From assembly GCA_020633205.1 (NCBI GenBank), contig JACKEB010000019.1, forward strand, positions 124,001 through 188,000: a DNA stretch of 64,000 nt, written 5' to 3'. The translations under genes and the position numbers were made by a program. Origin of the DNA: Polyangiaceae bacterium. GTDB taxonomy: Bacteria; Myxococcota_A; Polyangia; Polyangiales; Polyangiaceae. The notes beneath the pieces were generated by a model. The model did not search any database. It saw only the letters and a list, made by a program, of their open reading frames with translations, and was not told the origin of the DNA. Shown here piece by piece: positions 43,104 through 51,650 of this stretch; the first letter of the stretch is position 1; each line of letters starts with the position of its first letter.

Positions 43104-43742
43104 TCAGTACCTCACCTTTGCTTCGAGCTGGAACTGCACCAGTTCGAGCTTGGTCGCCGTGTCGATCTGCTTCTTCGCCGGCAAGAGCTTCACATCGTAG
43201 AAGTAGCTCGACAGATTCATGCGCTTGGCGAGCTCGGAGACGTCTTCGCCGTCGCGAGCGAAGCCCTCGAGGCGCACGTTGCGCTGCTCTTCGACGAACT
43301 TCGTGAGCCACAGCCGCCTGGCGTCCCAGCTCGGGTTGAAGACCGCGAGCGGGTTCGTGCGCCGCAATTGATTCAGCTTGTCCGGGTCGACGCTGGGTCC
43401 GCGCCCAGGGGTCAGGATGCGCGCAAGCTCGAGCAGCATCGCCGTCGGACCGGAGCGCGCGCTCTGTAGCTTGGAGATGGCGTCTTCTCGGGCGCGCAAG
43501 GTTGCGAGCTGCGTCTTGACGTTGCCATGGTTCGCGACCTTCGCCTTCGACGCGTCGATCTGCGTCTGAAGCTCGCGGTTTTGCCGCTCCTTCGCCTCTA
43601 GCTCTTGGACCTTGAAGCTATGGAAGACGAACAAGCTCACGGCTTCGATCACCACCAGCAGCAAGCCAGCTACGAGCCATAGCTGACTTCCCTCGCGCTG
43701 CTCGGCGCGGCGCTTCTGGGGTAATAGGTTGATCCGAATCAT
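43104..43742 (-). CDS. pilN: Type IV pilus assembly protein PilN
   Basis: The 212-residue protein begins with MIRINLLPQKRR, the cytoplasmic peptide that docks into PilM. One membrane helix follows (WLVAGLLLVVIEAVSLFVF), then a coiled coil and a ferredoxin-like domain. The start ATG overlaps the pilM stop (ATGA), so PilM and PilN are made in step. Confidence 0.97.
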   Translation of the reverse strand: MIRINLLPQKRRAEQREGSQLWLVAGLLLVVIEAVSLFVFHSFKVQELEAKERQNRELQTQIDASKAKVANHGNVKTQLATLRAREDAISKLQSARSGPTAMLLELARILTPGRGPSVDPDKLNQLRRTNPLAVFNPSWDARRLWLTKFVEEQRNVRLEGFARDGEDVSELAKRMNLSSYFYDVKLLPAKKQIDTATKLELVQFQLEAKVRY

Positions 43743-44815
43743 GACGGACGGCTCTCCTTCTCCTTACGAAGGGTCAGGCCCAAGGCCACGGAGAGCTGCG
43801 CGGCCCGAGCCTGCAACATGCCCCCGTTGATGGAGCGATCTTCGATCGAAACGCGCTCCAGGGGAGACCAAACCTCGACCGGCACCCGAGACCGGTTCTC
43901 GATGGCTTGGCCCAAGGCGGCGAGGTTCGCGGTGCCCCCAGTCACGAAGATGCGACTGATTTCCCCTTCACCGCTCGTCGCCATGAAGAAGTCGAGGGAA
44001 CGCTGGATTTCGGCGGCGATGGTGTCGCTGACGGCTTCGATCACCTGCACCACCTGCTGCGGCAGGATGCCGCCGTCAGGCGTCGCCGTACCGTCCACGC
44101 CGCCGCACTTGTAGGCCTCGGCTTGGTCGAAGGGCACGCCCATCTGCTTCTGGATTTCCTCGGTGATCACGTTCCCGCCGTTGGCGATCTCACGAGTGAA
44201 TGCTGAGACGCCGCCGGCGATGATGTTGAGCGAAGAGAGGCTCGCACCCACGTTGATCAACGCGATGGTCTGATCACCTGGCAAGCCGCGAGAGACCTCG
44301 AACAGGTTCTGCACGCTGAAGGCGTCGATGTCGCAGACCACGGGCTTCAGCTTCGCGTCCCGCGCCAACTGCGCATAGTCGAGGATCTGCTCCCGCTTGG
44401 CAGCCACCAGCAACAAGTCCATTTGGCTCGCCTCAGGGCGACGCCGCAGCACCTGGTAATCCACCTGGACATCCTTGATGTCGAAGGGGATGTGCTGCTC
44501 CGCCTCCCAGTGGATCTGCTCCTCGAGCTCCGCGGCGGTCATCATGGGCACCGTGATCTTGCGGATGATCACGTTCTGACCCGACACGCTCAGAGCGCAC
44601 TCCTTCTGCCGGATCTTGTTGTCGGTGAAGATACGTTGCAGCGCCTCGATGACGTTGCCTGCATCCATCACCTGCCCGTCGACGATGGTCTGGGGAGGCA
44701 GCGGGGTGTACCCCAGGCGCACCAGCCCGTAACCCTTTCGACTCTCCTTGATCTGGCAGACCTTGATCGAACTCGTTCCGATATCGACCCCGACCAGGTT
44801 CTTTCCTTCAGCCAT
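43739..44815 (-). CDS. pilM: Type IV pilus assembly ATPase-like protein PilM
   Basis: The 358-residue cytoplasmic protein has the actin-like fold: VGVDIGTSSIKVCQIK (phosphate 1), ALINVGASLSSLNIIAGG (phosphate 2) and IFVTGGTANLAALGQAI (adenosine motif). It binds the N-terminal peptide of PilN and forms a ring under the pilus machine. GAGGAAAG lies directly upstream of the ATG. It is the first gene of pilMNOP. No pilA, pilB, pilT or pilC is in the window. Confidence 0.97.
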   Translation of the reverse strand: MAEGKNLVGVDIGTSSIKVCQIKESRKGYGLVRLGYTPLPPQTIVDGQVMDAGNVIEALQRIFTDNKIRQKECALSVSGQNVIIRKITVPMMTAAELEEQIHWEAEQHIPFDIKDVQVDYQVLRRRPEASQMDLLLVAAKREQILDYAQLARDAKLKPVVCDIDAFSVQNLFEVSRGLPGDQTIALINVGASLSSLNIIAGGVSAFTREIANGGNVITEEIQKQMGVPFDQAEAYKCGGVDGTATPDGGILPQQVVQVIEAVSDTIAAEIQRSLDFFMATSGEGEISRIFVTGGTANLAALGQAIENRSRVPVEVWSPLERVSIEDRSINGGMLQARAAQLSVALGLTLRKEKESRPS

Positions 44816-45153
44816 CTTTCCTCACTCGCAGCACACCGCGGGAAGCTGCTGTGAAAGTGTGGCATTGCCATGGATCGACCGCCAAGAAAGCGCCGTTCGC
44901 TGGAGACACGAAAGTGCGCCTCCTCCGCACTTCACAGACGTGCAGACTGAACTTCACTAAGCACGCACGTCGTGAAGCCAAGCGAGCTTCGTTAAGCGTC
45001 CGCGGTCCGATTTGGGTTTGGGGGTGAGGGCCGCTGAATCACGCCGCGACTCGACAACCCAGCGTTCAAGCCCTTCGCCGTGTGACATCGATGGCGTGTC
45101 GCGCTCCAAAATTGGTCCAACCCGCGCGATGGACGCTAAGGCCCAAGGGTCGC
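44816..45153. other. Divergent gap between pilM and the LysM-M15-like gene
   Basis: The 338-base gap must hold the promoter of the pil operon and that of the divergent wall-protein gene. A G-rich motif copy lies at 45014-45036. No -35/-10 or sigma-54 box could be placed with confidence for pilM. A plus-strand in-frame extension from 45082 is open but gives no signal peptide. Confidence 0.5.
45014..45036 (+). repeat. Dispersed G-rich motif copy
   Basis: The core gtttgggggtgagggccgct lies upstream of the LysM gene. An inverted copy at 46461 lies just after the same gene, so the two bracket it with G-strands facing inward. Confidence 0.6.
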
Positions 45154-46416
45154 ATGAGCGTCTCGAGTTCAAAGCCGTTTCTAGCTGTTTTCGCCTGGTT
45201 CATCAGCGCTTGTTTGCTCTGCATAGGCGCGAGTGAAGCCTCCGCGGCCACCACCAACTCGAAGCACCCCATCGTCCACAAGGTCCAACGTGGACAGACG
45301 CTGGGGATGATCAGTCATCGTTGGAACATCCCCCTGGGTGGGCTTTGCACAGCGAACGGGATCAACCGCAAGAAGCCGATCCACCCTGGGCAAGAGCTGA
45401 TCATCCCAGCCCTTGATGACCCGGAAGGCAAAGCTGCAGCGAAGCTGCGGTCACGGGGTTTCCTTGATGAAAAGCAGCGCCCCAAGCTGCTGGAAGAGAT
45501 TGAGAAGGCCGAGCGAGCCGAACGCGAAAAGGCGGAGGCCGCCGAAAAGGCCAAGCGTGAGAAGGAAGAGCGCGCACACAAGGCCGAGCGCGCGAAAGCC
45601 GAGCGAGCCAAGCGCGCCGAACGCCAGAAGGCCGAGCGAGCCAAGCGCGCCGAACGAGAGAAGCAACAACGCAAGCGCAAGCTGGCGCGCAAGGAGCGGA
45701 GCCAACGCAAGTCGACGCGATCCCGCACTCAGCGAGCCTCCCGTGCAAAGTCGACGAAGCAGAAGGTAGCCAAGAACAAGCCCACCCGCCGCAGAGGCTA
45801 TGTGCGCATCAAGGGCCTGATGGGCTCCTGGCACGGCTACGCGATCGATCAGAAGGGGAACGTGACCGAGGCTGCCAAGGCGGGCTTTCGCAAGGTGCTG
45901 CGCTCGTGGCGAACCGGAGCCGGCGCGGACATCGAACCTCGATTGATCCGCATGGTGGCGGAAGTCAGCGACCATTTTGGCGGAAAGCAAATCCTGGTGA
46001 TCAGCGGCTATCGCCCCAAGCGCAAGGCCCAGTTCACCCCTCACTCTCGCCACAACTTTGGCCAGGCGATGGACTTTCATATCGAGGGAGTCAAAAACGA
46101 AGAGCTGAGGGACTACGCTCGCAAGTTCAACAAGGCAGGCGTCGGCTACTATCCCAACTCGAGCTTCATCCACTTGGACGCTCGTGAGTACCGCACGTAC
46201 TGGATCGACTACTCGGGTCCAGGGGAGCGCCCTCGCTATGCCCATCAAGGCTACTCGGGACGAGACAAGGCACCCGCCGCAACAGCGGCGGACGCAACAG
46301 CGGCGGAGGCCACGGCGACGGACTCCCCGCCGCCCGCTCCAGCCCCCGAGGCCGCCAAGGACACGGACAGCGAGAGCAAGCCCGCAGAGGGAAAGGTCGC
46401 GCGGGGCGACGGCTGA
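45154..46416 (+). CDS. LysM protein with DUF882/M15-like peptidase domain
   Basis: From ATG 45154 the 420-residue protein has a signal peptide (to about ASA), a LysM domain (HKVQRGQTLGMISHRWNIP), and a very basic and acidic coiled stretch of about 100 residues with repeated AERAKRAERQK units (33-base DNA repeats near 45598 and 45631). A DUF882 domain follows (about 235-370), with the zinc-site pattern SGYRPKRKAQFTPHSRHNFGQAMDFH and SSFIHLDAR. Such proteins cut or bind peptidoglycan. The C-terminus is Ala/Thr/Pro rich. Its position opposite pilM suggests a role in making room for the pilus machine, but this is only inferred. Confidence 0.88.
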   Translation: MSVSSSKPFLAVFAWFISACLLCIGASEASAATTNSKHPIVHKVQRGQTLGMISHRWNIPLGGLCTANGINRKKPIHPGQELIIPALDDPEGKAAAKLRSRGFLDEKQRPKLLEEIEKAERAEREKAEAAEKAKREKEERAHKAERAKAERAKRAERQKAERAKRAEREKQQRKRKLARKERSQRKSTRSRTQRASRAKSTKQKVAKNKPTRRRGYVRIKGLMGSWHGYAIDQKGNVTEAAKAGFRKVLRSWRTGAGADIEPRLIRMVAEVSDHFGGKQILVISGYRPKRKAQFTPHSRHNFGQAMDFHIEGVKNEELRDYARKFNKAGVGYYPNSSFIHLDAREYRTYWIDYSGPGERPRYAHQGYSGRDKAPAATAADATAAEATATDSPPPAPAPEAAKDTDSESKPAEGKVARGDG

Positions 46417-46460
46417 GCGTCGATTGCGCTCGACCTCTGAGCCGCGTCCACGCGCGCCGA

Positions 46461-46480
46461 CGCTCCCTTCTCCCCCAAGA
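46461..46480 (-). repeat. Dispersed G-rich motif copy (inverted)
   Basis: The bases cgctcccttctcccccaaga read tcttgggggagaagggagcg on the minus strand. Confidence 0.45.
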
Positions 46481-46642
46481 CCTGCGCGCGATCCGCACGG
46501 ATAGGCATCCACGCCAACGGCTTGGCGCGGGCGTCAAAGCTTTGACTCGAGAGCTGTCCCTGGGCTGACGTACGGCGGAGAAGCGCCGGGGATTAACCCC
46601 CGTTTTCGTGATTGGCTGACGAAATCCGCCTGCGCGGGCACC

Positions 46643-46658
46643 TGGCACGACGCGTGCT
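46643..46658 (+). promoter_or_regulatory. Sigma-54 (RpoN) promoter
   Basis: TGGCACG-ACGC-GTGCT matches the sigma-54 consensus TGGCACG-N4-TTGCW in all but one base, with the -24 GG and -12 GC ten bases apart. Transcription would begin near 46670, directly before the GGGAGG ribosome-binding site and 15 bases before the ATG of the sigma-factor gene. Confidence 0.75.
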
Positions 46659-46684
46659 GTAGGCCTCATCGGGAGGTTATCAAC

Positions 46685-47491
46685 ATGCAGCCGAACGAGA
46701 CGACTCAGCCAACTAGAACCACCACGAAGACAGCAGCTAAGACTGCGCGAAATACTGGGCGCGTGCAGCGCGGTGCGCCGGTAAGGAGCCAACGCAAGCC
46801 CCGCGCGGGTGCCTCGTCTAGCTCCGTTCGCGAAGCCCAGCCGAGCCTCCGCAACCAAAGCGCGCTGACACCCAGCCGTCAGTCGAATGCCAGAGCGCTT
46901 CGCCCGACCGCGGAGCAGCAGAAGCTCTTCGAACAGCTGTTGCCCCTGGTCAACCAGATCGTCGGCGGCTTTCAGCGCCGGCTGCCGCGGAACGTCCTGC
47001 GAGACGACCTCCTGGGCGCGGCGATGGCTGGCCTGTGGGACGCGATCCGCAAGCACGGCGACCAGATCGAAGGGAACTTCGAGTGGTACGTTCGAGTGCG
47101 TATCCGCGGGGCAATACTCGATGAACTCCGTGCCCAAGACTGGTTGCCGCGTCGAGCCCGCGCAGCCGCAGAGCGGCACCCCACCGGACGCGGAGCTCCC
47201 AATGTCTTGCGCTTCGACGAGGTCAGTGACAGTGAACAGAATCGCTGCCTCGCGACTCCCGAGCGCTTCAGCGCGGAGCTCGCCCTGCTCAAGGCAGACG
47301 AGAGCAAGACCCTGCGCAAAGCGATCGCCCAGCTGCCCGAGCGCGAGCAGCAGATCATGACCGATCACTACTTCCGTGGGGTGAAGTTCAAGGATCTAGG
47401 CGCGCAGCTAGGCGTCAGCGAGCCACGCATCAGCCAACTGCATGCTCGCGCAGTTGCGCGCCTGCGGGAGCTGCTGCAGGACGCCGCCTGA
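46685..47491 (+). CDS. RNA polymerase sigma factor, FliA/WhiG type
   Basis: The 268-residue protein has a basic, Ser/Thr-rich N-terminal extension of about 75 residues. Region 2 follows (LVNQIVGGFQRRLPRNVLRDDLLGAAMAGLWDAI and the -10 reading GNFEWYVRVRIRGAILDELRAQDW), and region 4 (LPEREQQIMTDHYFRGVKFKDLGAQLGVSEPRISQLHARAV). This is the sigma-28 group, which controls flagella, sporulation or motility in other bacteria. No flagellar genes are seen. GGGAGG lies before the ATG, and a sigma-54 promoter lies upstream, so a sigma-54 activator should switch it on. Confidence 0.93.
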   Translation: MQPNETTQPTRTTTKTAAKTARNTGRVQRGAPVRSQRKPRAGASSSSVREAQPSLRNQSALTPSRQSNARALRPTAEQQKLFEQLLPLVNQIVGGFQRRLPRNVLRDDLLGAAMAGLWDAIRKHGDQIEGNFEWYVRVRIRGAILDELRAQDWLPRRARAAAERHPTGRGAPNVLRFDEVSDSEQNRCLATPERFSAELALLKADESKTLRKAIAQLPEREQQIMTDHYFRGVKFKDLGAQLGVSEPRISQLHARAVARLRELLQDAA

Positions 47492-47504
47492 GGGGCTCGA
47501 ACTA

Positions 47505-50198
47505 CTACTGCGCGCCCTTGGGCGGCGGGTAGTCATAGCTCGAAGGCTTGGTCGAGGGTGTCGCGCCCTTGGCCTTCCAGCGAAACGCATAGGGACGCAT
47601 AGGCATGCCCAACGCATACAGCGCCGTCGCTTCGTACCCTCCCAGCGGCGGCGTTTCTGTGCCTGCACGATGCACGAAGGCAGGGTGCTGCGTACCGCGA
47701 TCGAGTTCAGCCACTCGACGGCAGCCCACACGCAGCAAGACGCTGGCTAGCGGATCGCTGCTGTCGTGCCGAGCCAGGGCAACGACGACACGACCACGCT
47801 CAGTTACGCAGATCGCGCCGCGCTTGCGCATTGCCCCGCGCTCTCGCGCGACGGGCAAGAGCTCGCCGCCCTCAGCCAAGAGCGGCAACTGCGCGAGATG
47901 GCGCTTCGAGCTTGGCTCGACATCTTGAGTGTCACCAAGCAGTTGAATGGCGCCCTCTTCCACCACCAGTGTCGCGAAGCCCGACTTCGAGTTGATGGCG
48001 GGCTTGCTGTCGAAGGCGAGGCCCAGAGATGTCGCGCTGGTGGTATTGCCCAAGCTCACCGACGCCACGACTCGATGCTTGTCGTCTCCGGTCAGCTCGA
48101 GCAGCTTCGGCCCGGCTCCCGGGGAGGCGTACTCGCTCGAACCCGCGGTAAGCCTCCAAGCGACGCGCCCTGGTTCGAAGCTGAACAGCTCGACCCCTAG
48201 CGACCCCAAGGACATTTCTCCTCGGAAAATGCCAGGCCACCAGGTAGGAGACGGTTGGGTACCGGGCGCCGCCTGCCAGCGAACCTGAGATGGGTCGTTG
48301 GGCGTCGGCTCGCGGAGCATCACGTAGAAGAAGTCCTTCGCGGACCAGCGCACGAACTTGTCCGGTGCGATCCCCATTTCGGGGTGCGCCTTCGAGAGCT
48401 GGAACTCCTTCTTTTTGAGGTCCACGATGTCCGTAAAGACGAAGCCGCAGTGCCCCGGGTTCATGTCCAGGTGCATCCCGTAGGCGCACCCAGCCTGGCG
48501 CAGCGCCTTGCCGAGCGTGGGGCCGTCAATCTCGTTGCTCCAGCCGTAGTAGAGGTGCCCGGCGGGGGTCACGCAGAGCGCGGTGCGTTCGGTCATCACG
48601 CTAGTCCCCGCGAGCTGCCAGCCCCAGATGTAGCGTCCCGTCGGGTTTGCTACGCCATCCTCGACGAGCGGGTCCAGGTTCTGACGGAAGCTCTCTAAAT
48701 CCGCGGGGATATCAGTGGTCTGCGGCCAGCTCCCCAACCCGACGCGGTGATCATCGGTCACGACCACCGTAGCGCCTCCAGGGATGGGCGGAAGCAGCAC
48801 GCGCTTGCGCACCATCATTCCGTACTTGCCGTGGGTGGTCTTGAAGGCTCCGTTGAACGTGCCAACGACGCGCTTGAGCACCTCCGGCTCTCGGGGCAGA
48901 CGCCCAGAGCCCGGCGGACCGGTGAGGGGCTTCGGATCTTCGAAGCCAGCCTCCATGTTGAGCTCGAGCCGGCGCATGTCCATCGCGATCAGCTGCAGCT
49001 CGGCGTACGGGCGCTTGGGATCTGGGCGAACGAAGGTCTTGTAGAAATAGGCTGGCGGCTTCTCGCCATCCGCCGCGGGGATCCCCGGGGATTTGGCCAG
49101 CCACGGCACATCCACCGGCACCCACTCGCCCTCGCCTGGCTTGGTCTCTTTCCACAAGGAGGGAACACTCGGAGGCGGCCAGCTGCTCTTGTCTCCATCG
49201 AGCTTCGAGTCATCCAGCATGGTGGCGACAGGCTGCTCGTCTGGGCTGTCGTTCTCGACCTTGAGTTCCGACTGGCCCCCCTGCTTGTCGAACAGGTTGT
49301 AAGTCGTCCGCTTGAGCGTGTCCTTCGCGCCGAAGACCTTGTCCTCGAGCCAAGCGATGGGGCCCGGGCCGACCTCGGCACGCACGGTATCCACCGCCCA
49401 CAGGATGAAAGGCTTCTCGAAGTGGCGCTGGGTCACGGCCTTGGCGGCGTACGCCTGACCGCCTTCGGCCCCGACCAGCTTGTGCTGGTTCAGATCGTAG
49501 GTGAGGTTCCTGCCCCCAACGCCGAGATCGATCGACAAGAGCGAGGAGTCCATGCTCAAGCGCGCGCGCTGTGCGGGGATCTCGAACAAGATGTCGCTGC
49601 GCCCGATACCGGCGAAGCTGCCGGTGTCCTGATACGACGTCAGGCTCAGTAGAAAACGGTTGAGGGCTTTGGGCGGCTTATCTTCCGCGCGGATACCCTT
49701 CGTATCCAACACGGACACTCCCTGGATCTGCCCGAACGCCACGGTGGCGAACACCGCCTTGTCACCGCGAAGCTCCAACCCGACGTCGTCACCAACTTCG
49801 GTGTCGGTGATGTTGCGTACTCGGGTGACGCGAATGGGTTGCCCTTCACGAGTCACTCGAACGAAGGCGCGATACACGTCGTGCGGCGCGCCCGCTTCCT
49901 TGGATCCGAGGAAGAGCAGTGGGCGACCAAAAAGCAAATCCCCCAGCATGCCGCGGCTGGGTTCCCAGTGGATATCGCTCGGTTCCACGACGGCCCCCGC
50001 GCTCTTCCCGAGCATGTCGGCCACACCTGGAAGCGTCCGCGGCGGAGGCGCGCTACCGCGTGCCGAACTCACGAGCGCCCCAAGCACGATCAGCCCAGCG
50101 ATGGGGCCGCGGGAAATCGCCCACCGCTTGAGCTTCAGCGCGGGGCCAGCGACCGGCTGCTTGGCGCTAGAAAATGGGACGGCGGGCGAGGAAACCAC
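47505..50198 (-). CDS. Large exported protein with NAGPA/DUF2233-like domain
   Basis: The 897-residue protein starts at a GTG. It has an N-terminal hydrophobic signal (GPIAGLIVLGALVSSARG), about 350 residues of unknown fold, and then a region (about 470-620) resembling the phosphodiester glycosidase (NAGPA/DUF2233) family: VVGTFNGAFKTTHGKYGMM, ALCVTPAGHLYYGW and CAYGMHLDMNPGHCGFVF. The C-terminal 250 residues are mostly beta. Bacterial members are exported and act on sugar phosphodiesters of the envelope or spore. The family call rests on pattern only. It converges with the sigma-factor gene, 13 bases apart at the stops. Confidence 0.68.
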   Translation of the reverse strand: MVSSPAVPFSSAKQPVAGPALKLKRWAISRGPIAGLIVLGALVSSARGSAPPPRTLPGVADMLGKSAGAVVEPSDIHWEPSRGMLGDLLFGRPLLFLGSKEAGAPHDVYRAFVRVTREGQPIRVTRVRNITDTEVGDDVGLELRGDKAVFATVAFGQIQGVSVLDTKGIRAEDKPPKALNRFLLSLTSYQDTGSFAGIGRSDILFEIPAQRARLSMDSSLLSIDLGVGGRNLTYDLNQHKLVGAEGGQAYAAKAVTQRHFEKPFILWAVDTVRAEVGPGPIAWLEDKVFGAKDTLKRTTYNLFDKQGGQSELKVENDSPDEQPVATMLDDSKLDGDKSSWPPPSVPSLWKETKPGEGEWVPVDVPWLAKSPGIPAADGEKPPAYFYKTFVRPDPKRPYAELQLIAMDMRRLELNMEAGFEDPKPLTGPPGSGRLPREPEVLKRVVGTFNGAFKTTHGKYGMMVRKRVLLPPIPGGATVVVTDDHRVGLGSWPQTTDIPADLESFRQNLDPLVEDGVANPTGRYIWGWQLAGTSVMTERTALCVTPAGHLYYGWSNEIDGPTLGKALRQAGCAYGMHLDMNPGHCGFVFTDIVDLKKKEFQLSKAHPEMGIAPDKFVRWSAKDFFYVMLREPTPNDPSQVRWQAAPGTQPSPTWWPGIFRGEMSLGSLGVELFSFEPGRVAWRLTAGSSEYASPGAGPKLLELTGDDKHRVVASVSLGNTTSATSLGLAFDSKPAINSKSGFATLVVEEGAIQLLGDTQDVEPSSKRHLAQLPLLAEGGELLPVARERGAMRKRGAICVTERGRVVVALARHDSSDPLASVLLRVGCRRVAELDRGTQHPAFVHRAGTETPPLGGYEATALYALGMPMRPYAFRWKAKGATPSTKPSSYDYPPPKGAQ

Positions 50199-50360
50199 CG
50201 CCGGGGTCTACCCATCCGCAGGCGGGCGGGCAAGTCCGTGAAGCTTGTACACACTGCCCCGCGCTGGTACGTCCGGCGCTCCGGGCCGCGCCGAGGCGCG
50301 CCAAGTCGGAGAAACATTGAGTGTTTGCGCCTTTGAGGGCGCGAAGTCCCAGGAGTCAGT

Positions 50361-51209
50361 GTGGGCGATAGCGCAGCCAACAAGAACCTACTGGTCCGCA
50401 TTCTGACCTCGGTCGTGGTGGTTCCCCTGCTGCTGGCGGCAATGTTCATCGCTCCAACTTGGGTCTGGTACTGCGTCGTCGGTTTCGCCTGCGCGGTGGG
50501 CGGGCAAGAGCTGTTCGGGATGACCCATCCGGGCGACAAGGTCGCTCAGGCGATCGGGATCATCGCCACCGCCGCCGTCAGCGTGACCCTCTACTTCTGG
50601 GGTAGCGACGCGCGAGTGCTGGTGACCCTGATGTTCGTCATCGTGCTGCAGGGTGCGTTGGTCCCACTCTGGCGCCTCGGCGAGATCCCCAGCGCGGGCC
50701 TGCGCATCATGGCCGGCATGGGAGGACCGCTCTACGTCGGCGGCTTGCTCACCACCATTGCGATGATCCAACGCGACTATCACGCTCAGGGCGGACCGGG
50801 TCTGGTCGTCATCATCCTCGCGATCGCTTGGCTGGGTGACACGGGGGGCTACTTCGCGGGACGCTTCCTCGGGAAGACGAAGCTCTACCCAGCCGTCAGC
50901 CCAAAGAAGACGCGCGAAGGTTTCGTGGGCTCGCTCTGTGGCTCGGTGCTCGGTGGCGTCGTGTTTCAGCTGCTCTTGGTGCCTGGCCTTCCCACTTGGC
51001 AGATCGCGGTCGTCGCCTTGGTTGCTGGGGCGCTGGGTCAGATGGGCGATCTGGTCGAGTCGCTGCTGAAGCGCTCGACAGGGATCAAGGACAGCGGGTG
51101 GATCGTTCCAGGTCATGGCGGAATTCTGGATCGCCTGGACGCGGTGCTCGTGGTCAGCCCGCTGATGTACCTCTACCTGCTGTGGGCCCAGCCGTTTCCG
51201 TCGCCTTGA
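50361..51209 (+). CDS. cdsA: Phosphatidate cytidylyltransferase CdsA
   Basis: The 282-residue integral membrane enzyme starts at a GTG and has about eight hydrophobic segments. It carries the CdsA signature near the C-terminus (GQMGDLVESLLKRSTGIKDS followed by PGHGGILDRLD), with the Asp residues that bind metal. It makes CDP-diacylglycerol from phosphatidate and CTP at the inner membrane, the entry to phospholipid synthesis. The uppS and dxr genes that often flank cdsA are absent. Confidence 0.97.
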   Translation: MGDSAANKNLLVRILTSVVVVPLLLAAMFIAPTWVWYCVVGFACAVGGQELFGMTHPGDKVAQAIGIIATAAVSVTLYFWGSDARVLVTLMFVIVLQGALVPLWRLGEIPSAGLRIMAGMGGPLYVGGLLTTIAMIQRDYHAQGGPGLVVIILAIAWLGDTGGYFAGRFLGKTKLYPAVSPKKTREGFVGSLCGSVLGGVVFQLLLVPGLPTWQIAVVALVAGALGQMGDLVESLLKRSTGIKDSGWIVPGHGGILDRLDAVLVVSPLMYLYLLWAQPFPSP

Positions 51210-51650
51210 GATCCACGCCTTCGACCGAGCGTTCGTTGAGCGACGGAACAGGAAGTCGAGGCAATGCGACGGAAGCTTCACCGCGCCGGTGTGAGGTTTG
51301 ACCAGCGCGTGCGCGCACGGAAGCGGCACTACCCTGCATGCCGCAGCGCGCTGTTGCTGCTTCACGCAAACACGAGATGAAGTGCGCACGAAACAACGCA
51401 GATCCCGTTGAGCGCGGAAAAGCAGCCGTCGCGTTGAACAGCCCAACTACGCAACTCGAGCTAACGCATCGCGTTGCCTAAAAATCGACTTCACACCGAG
51501 CGAAACTCATCGAAAAGTCTGGTTACGCGCGCTATTCGCCGCGCGAAACATTGCGGACACATTCACTCCTCACCGGGATGAATGATCACATCAACGCACG
51601 CCGCACAAGGCGACCAGCAAACACCGCAATGCGCTCAGGAGTAATCCAAC
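51210..51650. other. 441-base leader region before gdhA
   Basis: No gene is supported here. A T/A-rich patch near 51480-51520 is the likeliest promoter zone, but no box is clear. A short frame beginning ATG 51578 runs out of frame into gdhA (ending 51742) and could be an upstream frame, though it lacks a good ribosome-binding site. AGGAG lies eight to nine bases before the gdhA start. Confidence 0.45.

Noticed and set aside
44867..44882. Sigma-54 promoter before pilM (tggcattgccatgg)
   Set aside because: Neither strand has the GG and GC pair at ten-base spacing with the surrounding consensus bases.
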